Source of the DNA: CAITSH01 sp025356665
Lineage (GTDB): Bacteria; Pseudomonadota; Gammaproteobacteria; Burkholderiales; SG8-39
Direction: 5' to 3'
DNA: 64,000 bases
Assembly (NCBI GenBank): GCA_025356665.1
Contig: JANXRV010000090.1
Span: forward strand, 1-64,000
Positions 17,052-26,199 of this stretch are shown here, piece by piece. The notes under the pieces are model-generated. The model saw only the letters and a program-made list of their open reading frames with translations. It had not been told where the DNA came from and did no database searches. Every line of letters begins with the position of its first letter. The stretch's first letter is position 1. The position numbers and the translations under genes were made by a program.

Positions 17052-17712
17052 AACTGCCGTGGCAGCACGAATCCTTAAATCTCTCGGAACAGCAATCCAG
17101 GCGCTTGCCTACGCGTCCTTGTTTGCCCTTATGTCCGGGCTGGGCATTGTGCTCACGGCCGGCTTTTGGCTGGCTCCGCCGCAAGCGCCGCCCCGCGCAG
17201 CCGAGGTAATCGTTGTGCTCTCAGGAGGACTGGAACGTTCAATGTACGCGGCAGACCTCTTTCGACTTGGCATAGCCCCAAAATTATGGGTCAGCCGCCC
17301 GGCAAAGGAGCAATCGCTCAGCACGCTCGCGCAACTCGGGATCGTGCTGCCTGACGAGGAGACCTTGCACAAGCAGATACTGACCCGCAAAGGCGTACCC
17401 GTCGAGGCGATCTCGTTCTTCGGCGAGGGCTCCGTCAGCACGGTTGAAGAGGCCAGCGCCCTTAAAAAACTTGCCGAATCAGGAATGCGCATGCTCGTTG
17501 TGACATCACCGACACACGTGCTGCGTGCCCGGCTCATGCTGTCGAGCGCTCTGGCCGGAACCGGGGTGGACTTGCAAGTCGTGTCCACGCCATACGAGAC
17601 ATTCGAACGGCGCTGGTGGCAAAACCAGGAGTCGGCGCGCTCGGTCGTGCTGGAAATAGCCAAGCTGACCTATTATTTTTTAGGTGGACGTTTTTTCTCG
17701 ACCAACGCCTAG
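16993..17712 (+). CDS. YdcF-like (DUF218) membrane-anchored protein
   Basis: After a hydrophobic segment (ASLFALMSGLGIVLTAGFW) the protein carries AEVIVVLSGGLERSMYAADLF and VSTVEEASALKKL, then MLVVTSPTHVLRARLML, the ordered motifs of the DUF218 domain. Family members such as YdcF and SanA are linked to envelope functions, but their reaction is not settled. The 239-residue frame overlaps the fusion gene by 58 bases; a GTG at 17059, just after that gene's stop, is an alternative start giving 217 residues. It is likely part of envelope glycan processing by context. Confidence 0.82.
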   Translation: MYVFPTLRRSGALSRSAPVKTAVAARILKSLGTAIQALAYASLFALMSGLGIVLTAGFWLAPPQAPPRAAEVIVVLSGGLERSMYAADLFRLGIAPKLWVSRPAKEQSLSTLAQLGIVLPDEETLHKQILTRKGVPVEAISFFGEGSVSTVEEASALKKLAESGMRMLVVTSPTHVLRARLMLSSALAGTGVDLQVVSTPYETFERRWWQNQESARSVVLEIAKLTYYFLGGRFFSTNA

Positions 17713-17818
17713 TTGGTACCGACTTCGCGTCCGTCATCCGCATTATCAGCGCCGGTTCATCCTGCGAACTCGATGATAAAATACGGGTTGCACAGTCCGT
17801 AAAAAGTCCCGCCAACCA

Positions 17819-19264
17819 ATGAACTGGCCCCTCATCGCGCATGCCGTCAAACAACAGCCCCTGGCATTTGCAGGCTTGGCATTCGTGCTTTACGGTATTG
17901 TGATTTCAATCGCGGTTCAGTTCATTGTCCTCCCATATCTGTTACCCGGTCTGCACGCCGGTCACGGATTGCTGATCGGCGGAGATTTCCCCGGACTACA
18001 CGTCATCGCCAGTCGCAAAGCTGCAGAAATAGCAGCGCAGGGGTGGATGGCCTGGGAGCTGCAGCCCGAGGAACAGTCCTCATCGGGGTTTGCTAGCCTA
18101 GTTTACGCTTTGACCAGAATATCCGAACCGTGGTCGCTCATCCCGGTCAACGCGACACTACACGCCTTGGGCGGTGTGATTATTATGCAGTTAGCGCGCT
18201 TGTTAGGAGCCAGCGCGCTGGCGGCCTTCTTCGCTGCCGCGCTTTACGTCTTCTTTCCAGCCTCGTTGCAGTGGGTAACGCAAATTCAAAAAGACAGCAC
18301 TTATTTCGCAGGCATGTTGGCAGTATTGCTAGGGATGATCATGCTGACCCGCTCAGCCTCTCGAGAAGTGCGTTTTACAAGACTGCTCTGCTCGGCCGGA
18401 ATTATCGCGGTTGGACTGCTACTGGTTGCGCTTGCACGTCTTTATGGGATGGAACTACTTGCAGTTTGCAGTTTTCTCTTGATTCTGCTGATCCTACCTT
18501 CGCTAGGGAAACGGTGGATCGCCGGCGAGATTGCCAGCGCGCGTATGATTTTTGTTTTAATTGCACTTTGCGCCGTTCCTGTGGTTGCCAAATTCGCGCC
18601 CAAGGATGAGCGGATTCCAGCGGACCTATCCTTAGCAAACAAAAAACCGCCAATAGCATTGGCATTTTTCAAAGATCAATCGCTTTTAGATAGCGCCAGT
18701 GCTTCGTATAAAAGCGAAAATGCCCAAAGCATTACGGCGATGTGGCTTCGCACAGAGTTATTGCCAGAGCTATTGGAAAGAATTTTCTTTCGGATTGCGA
18801 AGGCGCGTTACGGCTGGCAGGGGGCGAATTATCAGACAGCCGGCAGCATGATCGACCGAGAAGTAAATTTCTGGAATTCTCTTGACCTCATCGCTTATTT
18901 CCCCAGGGCGTTGCAAATCGGGCTGCTGGCCCCTTTCCCCGAACATTGGTTAATGAATGGGGTCAGCCCGGGAGGCACCGCCATGAGGCGTGTTACCGGG
19001 GTAGAGATGTTATTGCTATATCCCATACTGCTAATCGGATTGCCCGTTGCCGCATGGAAATGGGGGCGTAAGCTTGAGTTTTGGATGGTTCTCGTATTTT
19101 GCCTGCCACTAATCGTTCTTTACGCTTACACCGTGCCGAACCTGGGTTCCTTGTACCGGCTTCGCTACGGCTTTCTGATGACACTGGCTGCAGTCGGTTT
19201 TTCGGCACTCTGGATGAATTTTCAGGAACGGCTAAGTAATCATCGACGGACTTCGAATACATGA
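17819..19264 (+). CDS. Polytopic membrane protein, candidate polymerase or GT-C-like transferase
   Basis: A 481-residue protein rich in hydrophobic helices, with a larger hydrophilic loop around residues 260-340. I do not recognise a specific family. It overlaps the following C-methyltransferase gene by four bases, so it belongs to that operon. Its base composition looks more AT-rich than its neighbours, which may mean separate acquisition. Since the plus-strand locus has a flippase but no clear Wzy, this is one of the polymerase candidates; alternatively it is a GT-C-type transferase using a polyprenyl donor. Confidence 0.7.
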   Translation: MNWPLIAHAVKQQPLAFAGLAFVLYGIVISIAVQFIVLPYLLPGLHAGHGLLIGGDFPGLHVIASRKAAEIAAQGWMAWELQPEEQSSSGFASLVYALTRISEPWSLIPVNATLHALGGVIIMQLARLLGASALAAFFAAALYVFFPASLQWVTQIQKDSTYFAGMLAVLLGMIMLTRSASREVRFTRLLCSAGIIAVGLLLVALARLYGMELLAVCSFLLILLILPSLGKRWIAGEIASARMIFVLIALCAVPVVAKFAPKDERIPADLSLANKKPPIALAFFKDQSLLDSASASYKSENAQSITAMWLRTELLPELLERIFFRIAKARYGWQGANYQTAGSMIDREVNFWNSLDLIAYFPRALQIGLLAPFPEHWLMNGVSPGGTAMRRVTGVEMLLLYPILLIGLPVAAWKWGRKLEFWMVLVFCLPLIVLYAYTVPNLGSLYRLRYGFLMTLAAVGFSALWMNFQERLSNHRRTSNT

Positions 19265-20502
19265 CCAGGCAAAAATTTTTCTGCCGCTTTTGCGACGCCC
19301 CTCTGCGTATTTCCTTTTGCGATTTAGGGCTAAGTCCGCCCTCAAACGCGTTCCTGCGCGAGCAGGATCTCGGTCGGATGGAGGCCTTCTATCCGCTGCA
19401 GGCTGAAGTCTGCAAACAATGTCTTTTGGTGCAGGTGCCGGAGTTCGAAACGCCAGAACAGATATTCACCGATTACGCCTATTTCTCATCTTTCTCAGAC
19501 TCGTGGCTCGAACACTGCAAAAATTTTGTAAGCGAGGCTATTGTGCGCTTTAGCATGGGCGCGCAAAGCAGGGTAATCGAGATCGCCAGTAACGACGGGT
19601 ACCTGTTGCAGTTCTTCAAGAAAGCGGGTGTACCCGTCCTCGGCATCGAGCCTGCGGCCAATGTTGCACGGGTCGCGCAGGAGCGTGGCATAGACAGCCT
19701 GGTGCGTTTCTTCGGCGTGGCCTTGGCGCGGGAACTGGCAGATCAGGGTCGCCAGGCCGATTTGGTCATCTGCAACAACGTTTTTGCCCATGTCCCCGAC
19801 CTGAACGATTTCGCCCGCGGCTTGCACATCATCCTGAAGCAGGATGGCGTGGTCTCAATTGAATTTCCGCATTTGCAGCGCCTGATCGAACAAAGTCAGT
19901 TCGACACCATCTATCACGAGCACTTTTGCTACTTTTCATTCTTGACCGCACGGCGGATTCTCGCTCACCACGGGCTTGCCATCTATGACGTGGCTCAGAT
20001 TCCCACGCACGGCGGCTCCCTGAGGGTCTTCGCACAAAAAGCGGAGAGCGGCACAAGGCCCGTGACGGCCAGCGTTGCGCAACTGGCCGATCAGGAAGAA
20101 CGCTTTGGCATCACCCGGCTTGATCTGTACAAGACATTTGATGACAAGGCGCGAACCGTAAAGCGCGACCTGCTTGAGTTCCTGATCCACGCAAAGCGTG
20201 AAGGCATGACAATTGCCGGATACGGGGCGCCAGCCAAGGGCAACACACTGCTCAACTACTGCGGTATTCGCCAGGATTTCATCGATTACACGGTCGACCG
20301 AAACACGGAGAAACAGGGGCGATACCTGCCCGGGACACTGATTCCAGTGCACGCCCCGGAAATGCTCAAGCAAACCCGCCCTGATTATGTCCTGATCCTG
20401 CCCTGGAATATCAAGGACGAAGTGATGGCGCAAACAAGCTACATTCGGGAATGGGGTGGACGTTTTGTCATCCCGATTCCATTCCTCCAGGTGCTTGATT
20501 GA
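19261..20502 (+). CDS. SAM-dependent C-methyltransferase, NDP-hexose 3-C-methyltransferase type
   Basis: The 413-residue protein has an intact N-terminal zinc motif (Cys8-x2-Cys11 and Cys51-x2-Cys54), a SAM domain with VIEIASNDGYLL, and the C-terminal GYGAPAKGNTLLNY loop typical of the Methyltransf_14 domain in TylC3-like enzymes. These add a methyl branch to carbon 3 of NDP-4-keto-deoxysugars. The next two genes, RmlC-like and an SDR, overlap it in series, forming a branched-sugar cassette. It is a paralogue of the protein at 1390 but keeps the motifs that one has lost. Confidence 0.87.
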   Translation: MTRQKFFCRFCDAPLRISFCDLGLSPPSNAFLREQDLGRMEAFYPLQAEVCKQCLLVQVPEFETPEQIFTDYAYFSSFSDSWLEHCKNFVSEAIVRFSMGAQSRVIEIASNDGYLLQFFKKAGVPVLGIEPAANVARVAQERGIDSLVRFFGVALARELADQGRQADLVICNNVFAHVPDLNDFARGLHIILKQDGVVSIEFPHLQRLIEQSQFDTIYHEHFCYFSFLTARRILAHHGLAIYDVAQIPTHGGSLRVFAQKAESGTRPVTASVAQLADQEERFGITRLDLYKTFDDKARTVKRDLLEFLIHAKREGMTIAGYGAPAKGNTLLNYCGIRQDFIDYTVDRNTEKQGRYLPGTLIPVHAPEMLKQTRPDYVLILPWNIKDEVMAQTSYIREWGGRFVIPIPFLQVLD

Positions 20503-21029
20503 TTTTCAAACCAACCTGGATTGCCGGTAGTTACGTGATTGAAATCGATCCGCAACGCGACGAACGCGGTTTTTTTGCACGATCCTGGTGTGCCACCGAA
20601 TTTGCCGAGGCTGGCCTCGTCGCCGAGCTTGATCAATGCAGCATTTCCAGCAACGCCGGCGCAGGAACCTTGCGAGGCATGCATTACCAAATCGCGCCCG
20701 ATCTCGAAACCAAAGTGGTTTCGTGCCGCTCAGGCGCGTTATTTGATGTGATTATCGACCTTCGTCCTGAGTCACCGACTTTCAAGCAGTGGTTCGGAAT
20801 AGAGCTCACCGCGCAAAACTACCGGGCACTCTACATTCCTCCGGGATTGGCACACGGCTTCCTCACGCTCACGGACAATACGGATGTCTTTTACCAAATC
20901 AGCGGGCAGTACGTTCCTTCAAGCGGCCGCGGCGTGCGATGGAACGACCCGGCCTTCGGTATCAAGTGGCCGGCCACGCCGCTACGGATGGCAGACCGGG
21001 ACAAGACCTATCCGGATTTCCCCGTGTGA
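20499..21029 (+). CDS. rfbC: dTDP-4-dehydrorhamnose 3,5-epimerase-family protein
   Basis: DERGFFARSW, SISSNAGAGTLRGMHYQ with the catalytic His, KVVSCRSGALFDVIIDLR and LYIPPGLAHGF are the ordered signatures of RmlC/RfbC. Length is 176 residues, near the family norm. The start is TTG and overlaps the previous gene's stop; the stop overlaps the next gene's GTG. Family members epimerise 4-keto-6-deoxysugars at C3 and C5. rfbA, rfbB and a dedicated dTDP route are absent from the window, so the nucleotide on its substrate (dTDP or CDP) is open. Confidence 0.9.
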   Translation: MIFKPTWIAGSYVIEIDPQRDERGFFARSWCATEFAEAGLVAELDQCSISSNAGAGTLRGMHYQIAPDLETKVVSCRSGALFDVIIDLRPESPTFKQWFGIELTAQNYRALYIPPGLAHGFLTLTDNTDVFYQISGQYVPSSGRGVRWNDPAFGIKWPATPLRMADRDKTYPDFPV

Positions 21030-21931
21030 AGCGGGTATTGCTCACCGGGGCAAGCGGGTTTGTCGGGCGTAACTGCATCGGTCCGCTCACAACACTCGGA
21101 TTTGAGGTTCATGCCGTAAGTTCGCGAAATGCGGACGGCGATCCGGCCGCGACATGGCACCACGTAGATCTGCTGGACGCCTCCCTCATCCCCGCCCTTG
21201 TCCGCGATGTGCGCCCGACACATTTGCTGCACATGGCATGGGATGCAACCCCCGGAAAGTACTGGACCTCCATAGACAACCTTCGTTGGGTCGCCTCTAG
21301 TCTGGCACTGTTTCATGCCTTCGCAGACTGCGGTGGCAAGCGCATTGTCGCGGCCGGCACTTGCGCTGAGTACGAATGGCGCGGTGGCATTTGCCGCGAG
21401 GAAGAAACACCGCTGGTTCCCGCAACGCCATATGGGATATACAAGCATTCGCTGCGCTTGATGCTAGACATTTTCTGCAAACAGGCCGGATTGTCCGGCG
21501 CCTGGGGCCGCATTTTTTCGCTTTACGGTCCGGGCGAGTACCCGCAACGGCTGGTGGCCTATGCGGTCAGGTCCCTGCTCGCAGGTGGGGAGATGAAATG
21601 CGGGAACGCAAACCTGATAAGGGACTATTCACACTCTGCCGATATCGCCGGCGCATTTGTCGCGTTACTTGAAAGCGATCTCGCGGGTGCCGTCAATATC
21701 GGTTCGGGTCACGGGGTGAGGCTGGGCGATATTCTGCTCAAAATCGGCGACCTCCTTGATGCGGACAAGCACATAAACCTAAACGCGCGTCCTCCCGATG
21801 CAGCCGGAGAACCGGAAACACTGATTGCGAACACGGAGCGGCTAGCCTCCACAGGCTGGAAACCCAAGTTTGACTTGGATAGCGGCTTGGCGGACACCAT
21901 CGCTTGGTGGCGTCAACATCCTGGCCATTGA
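21026..21931 (+). CDS. NAD-dependent epimerase/dehydratase-family SDR, probable 4-ketoreductase
   Basis: KRVLLTGASGFVGRNCI at the N-terminus is the SDR glycine motif; the active site is intact with AAGTCAEYEW and PYGIYK. The GTG start at 21026 overlaps the upstream TGA and removes about 79 non-family residues from the longest frame, leaving 301 residues. As last gene of the C-methyltransferase, RmlC, SDR set it likely reduces the C4 keto group to finish a branched 6-deoxysugar, as in mycarose-type pathways. It overlaps the flippase frame by up to 28 bases. Confidence 0.87.
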   Translation: MKRVLLTGASGFVGRNCIGPLTTLGFEVHAVSSRNADGDPAATWHHVDLLDASLIPALVRDVRPTHLLHMAWDATPGKYWTSIDNLRWVASSLALFHAFADCGGKRIVAAGTCAEYEWRGGICREEETPLVPATPYGIYKHSLRLMLDIFCKQAGLSGAWGRIFSLYGPGEYPQRLVAYAVRSLLAGGEMKCGNANLIRDYSHSADIAGAFVALLESDLAGAVNIGSGHGVRLGDILLKIGDLLDADKHINLNARPPDAAGEPETLIANTERLASTGWKPKFDLDSGLADTIAWWRQHPGH

Positions 21932-23448
21932 GATTCCGGGCGACTCCTACCTTGGCAAAACTCGGCAGCAATATATTCCTCAACTTCGCGGGGAGCGCCT
22001 GGCTGGCGGTGCTCACCGTGGCCATCACCCCGGTGCAAGTGCACTATCTGGGTGTCGAAGCCTATGGCTTTGTGGGGCTCATTTCAATTTTGCAGGTTGT
22101 TTTCAGCACGCTTGACCTGGGCATATCGGCGACAGTAACCAAGGTCGTGTCATCAGATCACAGCGCCGGCCGGGCAGACAGCGCTCTCGCCCTTAGGACC
22201 GCAGCAACCCTTTACTGGTCCATCGCTGTGATCATCGCCGCCCTGCTCTGGTTCAACGCCGCTGCGTTCGCCAACGCCTGGCTCACGCGAACAAGCCTGG
22301 ATCCGGCTACGGTGATCCTGGGCATCAAAATAATTGCCGTCTATCTGGGTTTTCGCTGGCCCGTTGCTTTTTACACCGGCGTAATCAGCGGACTGCAACG
22401 CATGGATGTACTCAATCTCGTCAAGGCGGGAATATATTCGTTGCGTATGCTGGGGAGCGTCGTTGTGCTGATCCGGGTACCCGACCTGCTTGCGTTTTTG
22501 CTTTGGTTCGCATTCAGCTCTGCGGTTGAAATTGTGGTCTATGCCGTTGCTACCCACCGCCTGATGCCCGCAATGGACATACGATTGCGTTTTTCACTGA
22601 CGTCCATTAAGGACATCTGGAAGTACTCAGCGACGATGAACGTCATCGCCCTCACGGCGCTGGTCCTCAGCCAGGCGGACCGCATTGCGGTGACAAAACT
22701 ACTAAGCCTGGAGGCGCTCGGCTACTATTCGATTGCCTATAATGCGGCGATTGCGATCTCCCTCGCGCAAAGCGCAATCAACGGCGCATCCTTCCCTGCG
22801 TTCTCCCACTCCCACAGCAGCAACGACAACGGCGCCCTGATGATGCGCTACGCAAAGGCAAGCGAGTTGATGGGATTCATTGTTGCCTTGCCCTGCTTCA
22901 CGCTGGTGTTCTTCGGCTCGGAAATTCTGGAACTCTGGATCAACAGCAAAGTCGCCAGCGAAACCGCCCCGGCAATGGCACTCCTCGCGCTTGGCTTTTT
23001 CTTCAATGCGATGGTCTCCAGTGCCTACGTCATAGCGATCGCCTGCGGCCGGCCAAGCCTGCCGCTATGGGTAAACCTGCTGGCCTTGCTGGTGTACGTG
23101 CCCACACTCTACGTCTTGATAGGGCTTTACGGCATTTTCGGGGCGGCCCTCGCCTATGCCGGCCTGAACTTTTACTATTTTTTTTCACTGTTGCCCCTGG
23201 TGCAGGCCAAGGTACTCGGGCAAAAAACTGGTGCATGGCTGACGGCAAACCTGTATCCATTCGCGGCAATTGGCGTATGCGCATTGGGCGGAATGAAGGC
23301 GGTCACTTTAGTCACCGGGCCGGGCTGGGTCAGTTGGATCGCCCTGTCCTGCGGCGCAGCGCTTTATGTCATCATCGCACTGCGCTGTATGTCGGTAGGC
23401 CTGCGTTCTGACCTTCTGGCCATGGCCAGGAAGGCTTATATCCGATGA
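21904..23448 (+). CDS. wzx: Wzx-type polysaccharide flippase (MOP superfamily)
   Basis: A 514-residue polytopic protein with LGVEAYGFVGLISILQVVFSTLDLGISATVTK, cut here into the familiar pattern of the first two helices, and about 12 to 14 hydrophobic segments overall. This matches the polysaccharide biosynthesis (RfbX/Wzx) family, which flips undecaprenyl-linked oligosaccharides across the inner membrane. The frame starts at GTG 21904; a TTG at 21952 (then AKLGSNIFLNF) would fit family N-termini better. It overlaps the following acyltransferase gene by four bases. Confidence 0.88.
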   Translation: MVASTSWPLRFRATPTLAKLGSNIFLNFAGSAWLAVLTVAITPVQVHYLGVEAYGFVGLISILQVVFSTLDLGISATVTKVVSSDHSAGRADSALALRTAATLYWSIAVIIAALLWFNAAAFANAWLTRTSLDPATVILGIKIIAVYLGFRWPVAFYTGVISGLQRMDVLNLVKAGIYSLRMLGSVVVLIRVPDLLAFLLWFAFSSAVEIVVYAVATHRLMPAMDIRLRFSLTSIKDIWKYSATMNVIALTALVLSQADRIAVTKLLSLEALGYYSIAYNAAIAISLAQSAINGASFPAFSHSHSSNDNGALMMRYAKASELMGFIVALPCFTLVFFGSEILELWINSKVASETAPAMALLALGFFFNAMVSSAYVIAIACGRPSLPLWVNLLALLVYVPTLYVLIGLYGIFGAALAYAGLNFYYFFSLLPLVQAKVLGQKTGAWLTANLYPFAAIGVCALGGMKAVTLVTGPGWVSWIALSCGAALYVIIALRCMSVGLRSDLLAMARKAYIR

Positions 23449-24068
23449 AAGCACTGATCGTTTTTCTTGCCGAGAGAATCCGCGTTGAGCGGATTCTGGG
23501 ATGGATATACTTCCCCCTTTATAAATACCTGTTCAGGAAACTGGGCCGGCACTCGACGGTCAGTCCGTTCATCCACGGCGTGGGCCTGGACTGTGTCAGC
23601 CTGGGGGAGCGTTCACGAATCAGCCGGAATACCCGCGTCTTGGCCCTGAAGCAGTATCAAGGACAGCCGTTCACGCCAGAAATCGTGATTGGTGACAACG
23701 TCAGCATTGGATTTGGGTGCACCCTGTCGTGTGTAAAACGAATTCAAATTGGAAATGACGTGACCGTTGGAGACAATGTTTATATCGCCGATTCACACCA
23801 CGATTACAAAAATATTCAGTTTGGCGTTCTAGACCAACCGCTTATTCCAGGGCAGGTGTCCATTGGCGATGGTGCGTGGATCGGATACGGCGCATTCCTT
23901 GCAGGAAATGTGTGTATTGGCGAGCATGCTGTAGTCGGTGCCAATAGCGTGGTAACGCGTCCGGTGCCGCCCTATACCATCGTCGCCGGCACACCGGCCC
24001 GCATCATCAAGAGATTTGACCCTGAAACGCAACGTTGGCAAAGCGCCGAACACACGGCCCAAGCCTGA
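23445..24068 (+). CDS. Hexapeptide-repeat acyltransferase (WbbJ/LacA-like)
   Basis: The C-terminal two thirds show the left-handed beta-helix repeat with IGDNVSIGFG, IGNDVTVGDNVYIADSHHDY and IGDGAWIGYGAFLAGNVCIG, then VVTRPVPPYTIVAGTPARII, the closing segment of acetyl-CoA-dependent O-acetyltransferases. The His pair in SHHD is the expected catalytic site. The 207-residue length is usual. It probably acetylates a sugar of the glycan in the cytoplasm. Its start overlaps the flippase stop. Confidence 0.9.
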   Translation: MKALIVFLAERIRVERILGWIYFPLYKYLFRKLGRHSTVSPFIHGVGLDCVSLGERSRISRNTRVLALKQYQGQPFTPEIVIGDNVSIGFGCTLSCVKRIQIGNDVTVGDNVYIADSHHDYKNIQFGVLDQPLIPGQVSIGDGAWIGYGAFLAGNVCIGEHAVVGANSVVTRPVPPYTIVAGTPARIIKRFDPETQRWQSAEHTAQA

Positions 24069-24091
24069 CCCCTTACCCGCACAATCCCGAA

Positions 24092-25243
24092 ATGCAAAAA
24101 ATGAAATATTCCGTATTGCTTCCCACACGAATTGGCGGGCCCTATCTCGAAAACTGCATTCGATCGATCCTCGACCAAGGGTATGCCGACCTGGAACTGA
24201 TCATTTCGGACAATGCGAACACCGACAGCACCCCCCAGGTGATCGGCAAGTTCGCCAACGACCCGCGCGTAACGGTGTTGCGCCTGGAAACGCCAATTTC
24301 AGTTACGGACAACTGGAATAACGCGTTGTTCTCCGCCAAGGGCGAGTACGTCCTCATGATGGGAGACGATGATTTTCTGCTCCCGGGCTACTTCACAAAA
24401 ATGGATTTCATCATTGAGCGGCACGGCCATCCGGACTGCGTGTTGCACAATGCCTACTCGTACGTGGCCCCGAACTCCATCGCCAGTAACACGGAAAGCC
24501 TCTACAGCCGATCACATTTCCAGTTTGGCACCGATCTAGAGCAAGAGCTGGTTATGTCCGAGCAACACCGGTTTTCCATAGTGCGCGACATGTTCCGCTT
24601 CAAAGTCAGAATTCCGCTCAATATGCAGACCACCCTGGTCAGCAAGGCTGTATTGCCGCGATTTTTCCCGCCGTTTCCGGATCATTACGCCTTGAATTCG
24701 TTGCTGCTCACGGCAAAAAAATGGGTGTTCACCCCGGAAAAACTGCTTGTTGTCGGCGTTTCGCCAAAATCATTCGGTCACTATTTTTACAGCAGCGAAC
24801 AAAAACAGGGCCTGTCCTATTTGGGCATATCGCCGGACTTCCCGGGGATGCTGCCCGGCAGTGAACTTACCAACGGGATGCACATGTGGCTGAACCGGCT
24901 CAAGGAGCAATTCCCGACTGAATTACGCGCCGTTGAAGTCGATAGAGGCGGGTATGTACGCCGCCAGGCCTTTTTTTGGTATATGCAGAAGAAGCTCGGC
25001 TTCGCGACCACCGTCGCGTTTTTTCAAAGGCTTGGAATTCTTTCGCTTCGCGACTGGATCGGACTCGCATCGACCTGCTTTGACGCCGCCAGTTGGGGCC
25101 GTCTGGGGAGAATGTTCTCCCTTACAAAAAGAAGCACCGCAGAGATCCATTGGAACAGCCTCAGACCACTGCCGGACGTGCGCGACATTGCACAGTTTTC
25201 CGAATGGCTGACAACCCAGGCTGAAAGCGGGAGAGAAGTGTAG
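24092..25243 (+). CDS. GT2 family glycosyltransferase
   Basis: KYSVLLPTRIGGPYLENCIRSIL, ISDNANTDST and VLMMGDDDFLLPG provide the GT-A motifs, the last with DDD as metal motif. The longest frame starts at TTG 24035 inside the acyltransferase gene; I choose ATG 24092 (383 residues), with a second ATG at 24101 just before the family start. The C-terminal 150 residues are not diagnostic. Donor and acceptor are unknown. Confidence 0.85.
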   Translation: MQKMKYSVLLPTRIGGPYLENCIRSILDQGYADLELIISDNANTDSTPQVIGKFANDPRVTVLRLETPISVTDNWNNALFSAKGEYVLMMGDDDFLLPGYFTKMDFIIERHGHPDCVLHNAYSYVAPNSIASNTESLYSRSHFQFGTDLEQELVMSEQHRFSIVRDMFRFKVRIPLNMQTTLVSKAVLPRFFPPFPDHYALNSLLLTAKKWVFTPEKLLVVGVSPKSFGHYFYSSEQKQGLSYLGISPDFPGMLPGSELTNGMHMWLNRLKEQFPTELRAVEVDRGGYVRRQAFFWYMQKKLGFATTVAFFQRLGILSLRDWIGLASTCFDAASWGRLGRMFSLTKRSTAEIHWNSLRPLPDVRDIAQFSEWLTTQAESGREV

Positions 25244-25316
25244 ATGCTGCGACGATGCAGGGCTTTGGCCAAATCACTGGAGGCCGTTTCATTTGCATGT
25301 CGGCTTGCTTCCGAAA

Positions 25317-26183
25317 ATGAATAGCATCTGGGCTGCAATCCGGCGCAAGGCGGTACAACGCCTCAATGGTTTTTTGCTGGCGCGCCTGGGAGCGAAGATA
25401 GTCCGGAAATTTCCGGAGAACTTCGACTACTCGAGGACCTCCACGGAAAACGGGCTCACCACGCTGCATGTCACCGATCGATTGCGAGGGCGTTCCTCTG
25501 AAATCAGTTTACGCGAGGGGACCTCGGACTGGCTGACGTTTGACCAGATTTTTGTCAATGAAGACTACAACCTGAAGGCACTGAAAAGATATCCTGAGCT
25601 GCTTGCGCTATACAAAGACGCCTGCCTGAAAGGCACGCCCTTGATCGTTGATGCAGGTGCAAACGTCGGCTTGTCAAGCCTTTATTTCCATCACATATGG
25701 CCCGAATCGCAAATTGTCGCGATAGAGCCCAGCGAGGCGAATTTCTCCGTGCTGCGCCGAAATACCAAAGGTGTGCCGCAGATTCAATCCCTGCTGGCGG
25801 GCATTGCCAGCAAAGGACTGCGTCTCAAACTGGTTGATCTGGATGCCGAACACAATGCCTTTACAACGGAACTCCTTGAGCCCGGATCAGAAGGCGGGAT
25901 AACGGCCGTTACCGTCCCGGAATTGCTGCAAAAATTCCCGCTGGAAAAAGGATTTTGCCCGTTCATCTTGAAAATTGATATTGAGGGAGCGGAAGCGGAT
26001 TTATTTTCCGAGAACGTCGATTGGATAAAGGCATTCCCGATTCTGATCATCGAACTGCACGACTGGCTGTACCCAGGAAAAGGGACGGCGCGGAATTTTT
26101 TACGTGCTATTTCCGCAGAGGATCGCGACTTCATTTATCTCGGCGAAAACGTATTTTCGATTCGCAACGAGCGGCAATCGTAG
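25317..26183 (+). CDS. FkbM-family SAM methyltransferase
   Basis: LIVDAGANVGLSSLYF followed by IVAIEPSEANF and, later, FILKIDIEGAEADLF are the ordered signatures of the FkbM domain, which O-methylates sugars or similar hydroxyls. The frame can start at TTG 25293 but ATG 25317 is chosen, giving 288 residues. It sits between a GT2 and a GT4 gene, so a glycan methyl ether is the likely product. Confidence 0.88.
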   Translation: MNSIWAAIRRKAVQRLNGFLLARLGAKIVRKFPENFDYSRTSTENGLTTLHVTDRLRGRSSEISLREGTSDWLTFDQIFVNEDYNLKALKRYPELLALYKDACLKGTPLIVDAGANVGLSSLYFHHIWPESQIVAIEPSEANFSVLRRNTKGVPQIQSLLAGIASKGLRLKLVDLDAEHNAFTTELLEPGSEGGITAVTVPELLQKFPLEKGFCPFILKIDIEGAEADLFSENVDWIKAFPILIIELHDWLYPGKGTARNFLRAISAEDRDFIYLGENVFSIRNERQS

Positions 26184-26199
26184 CCGACAGCCTGACGCC

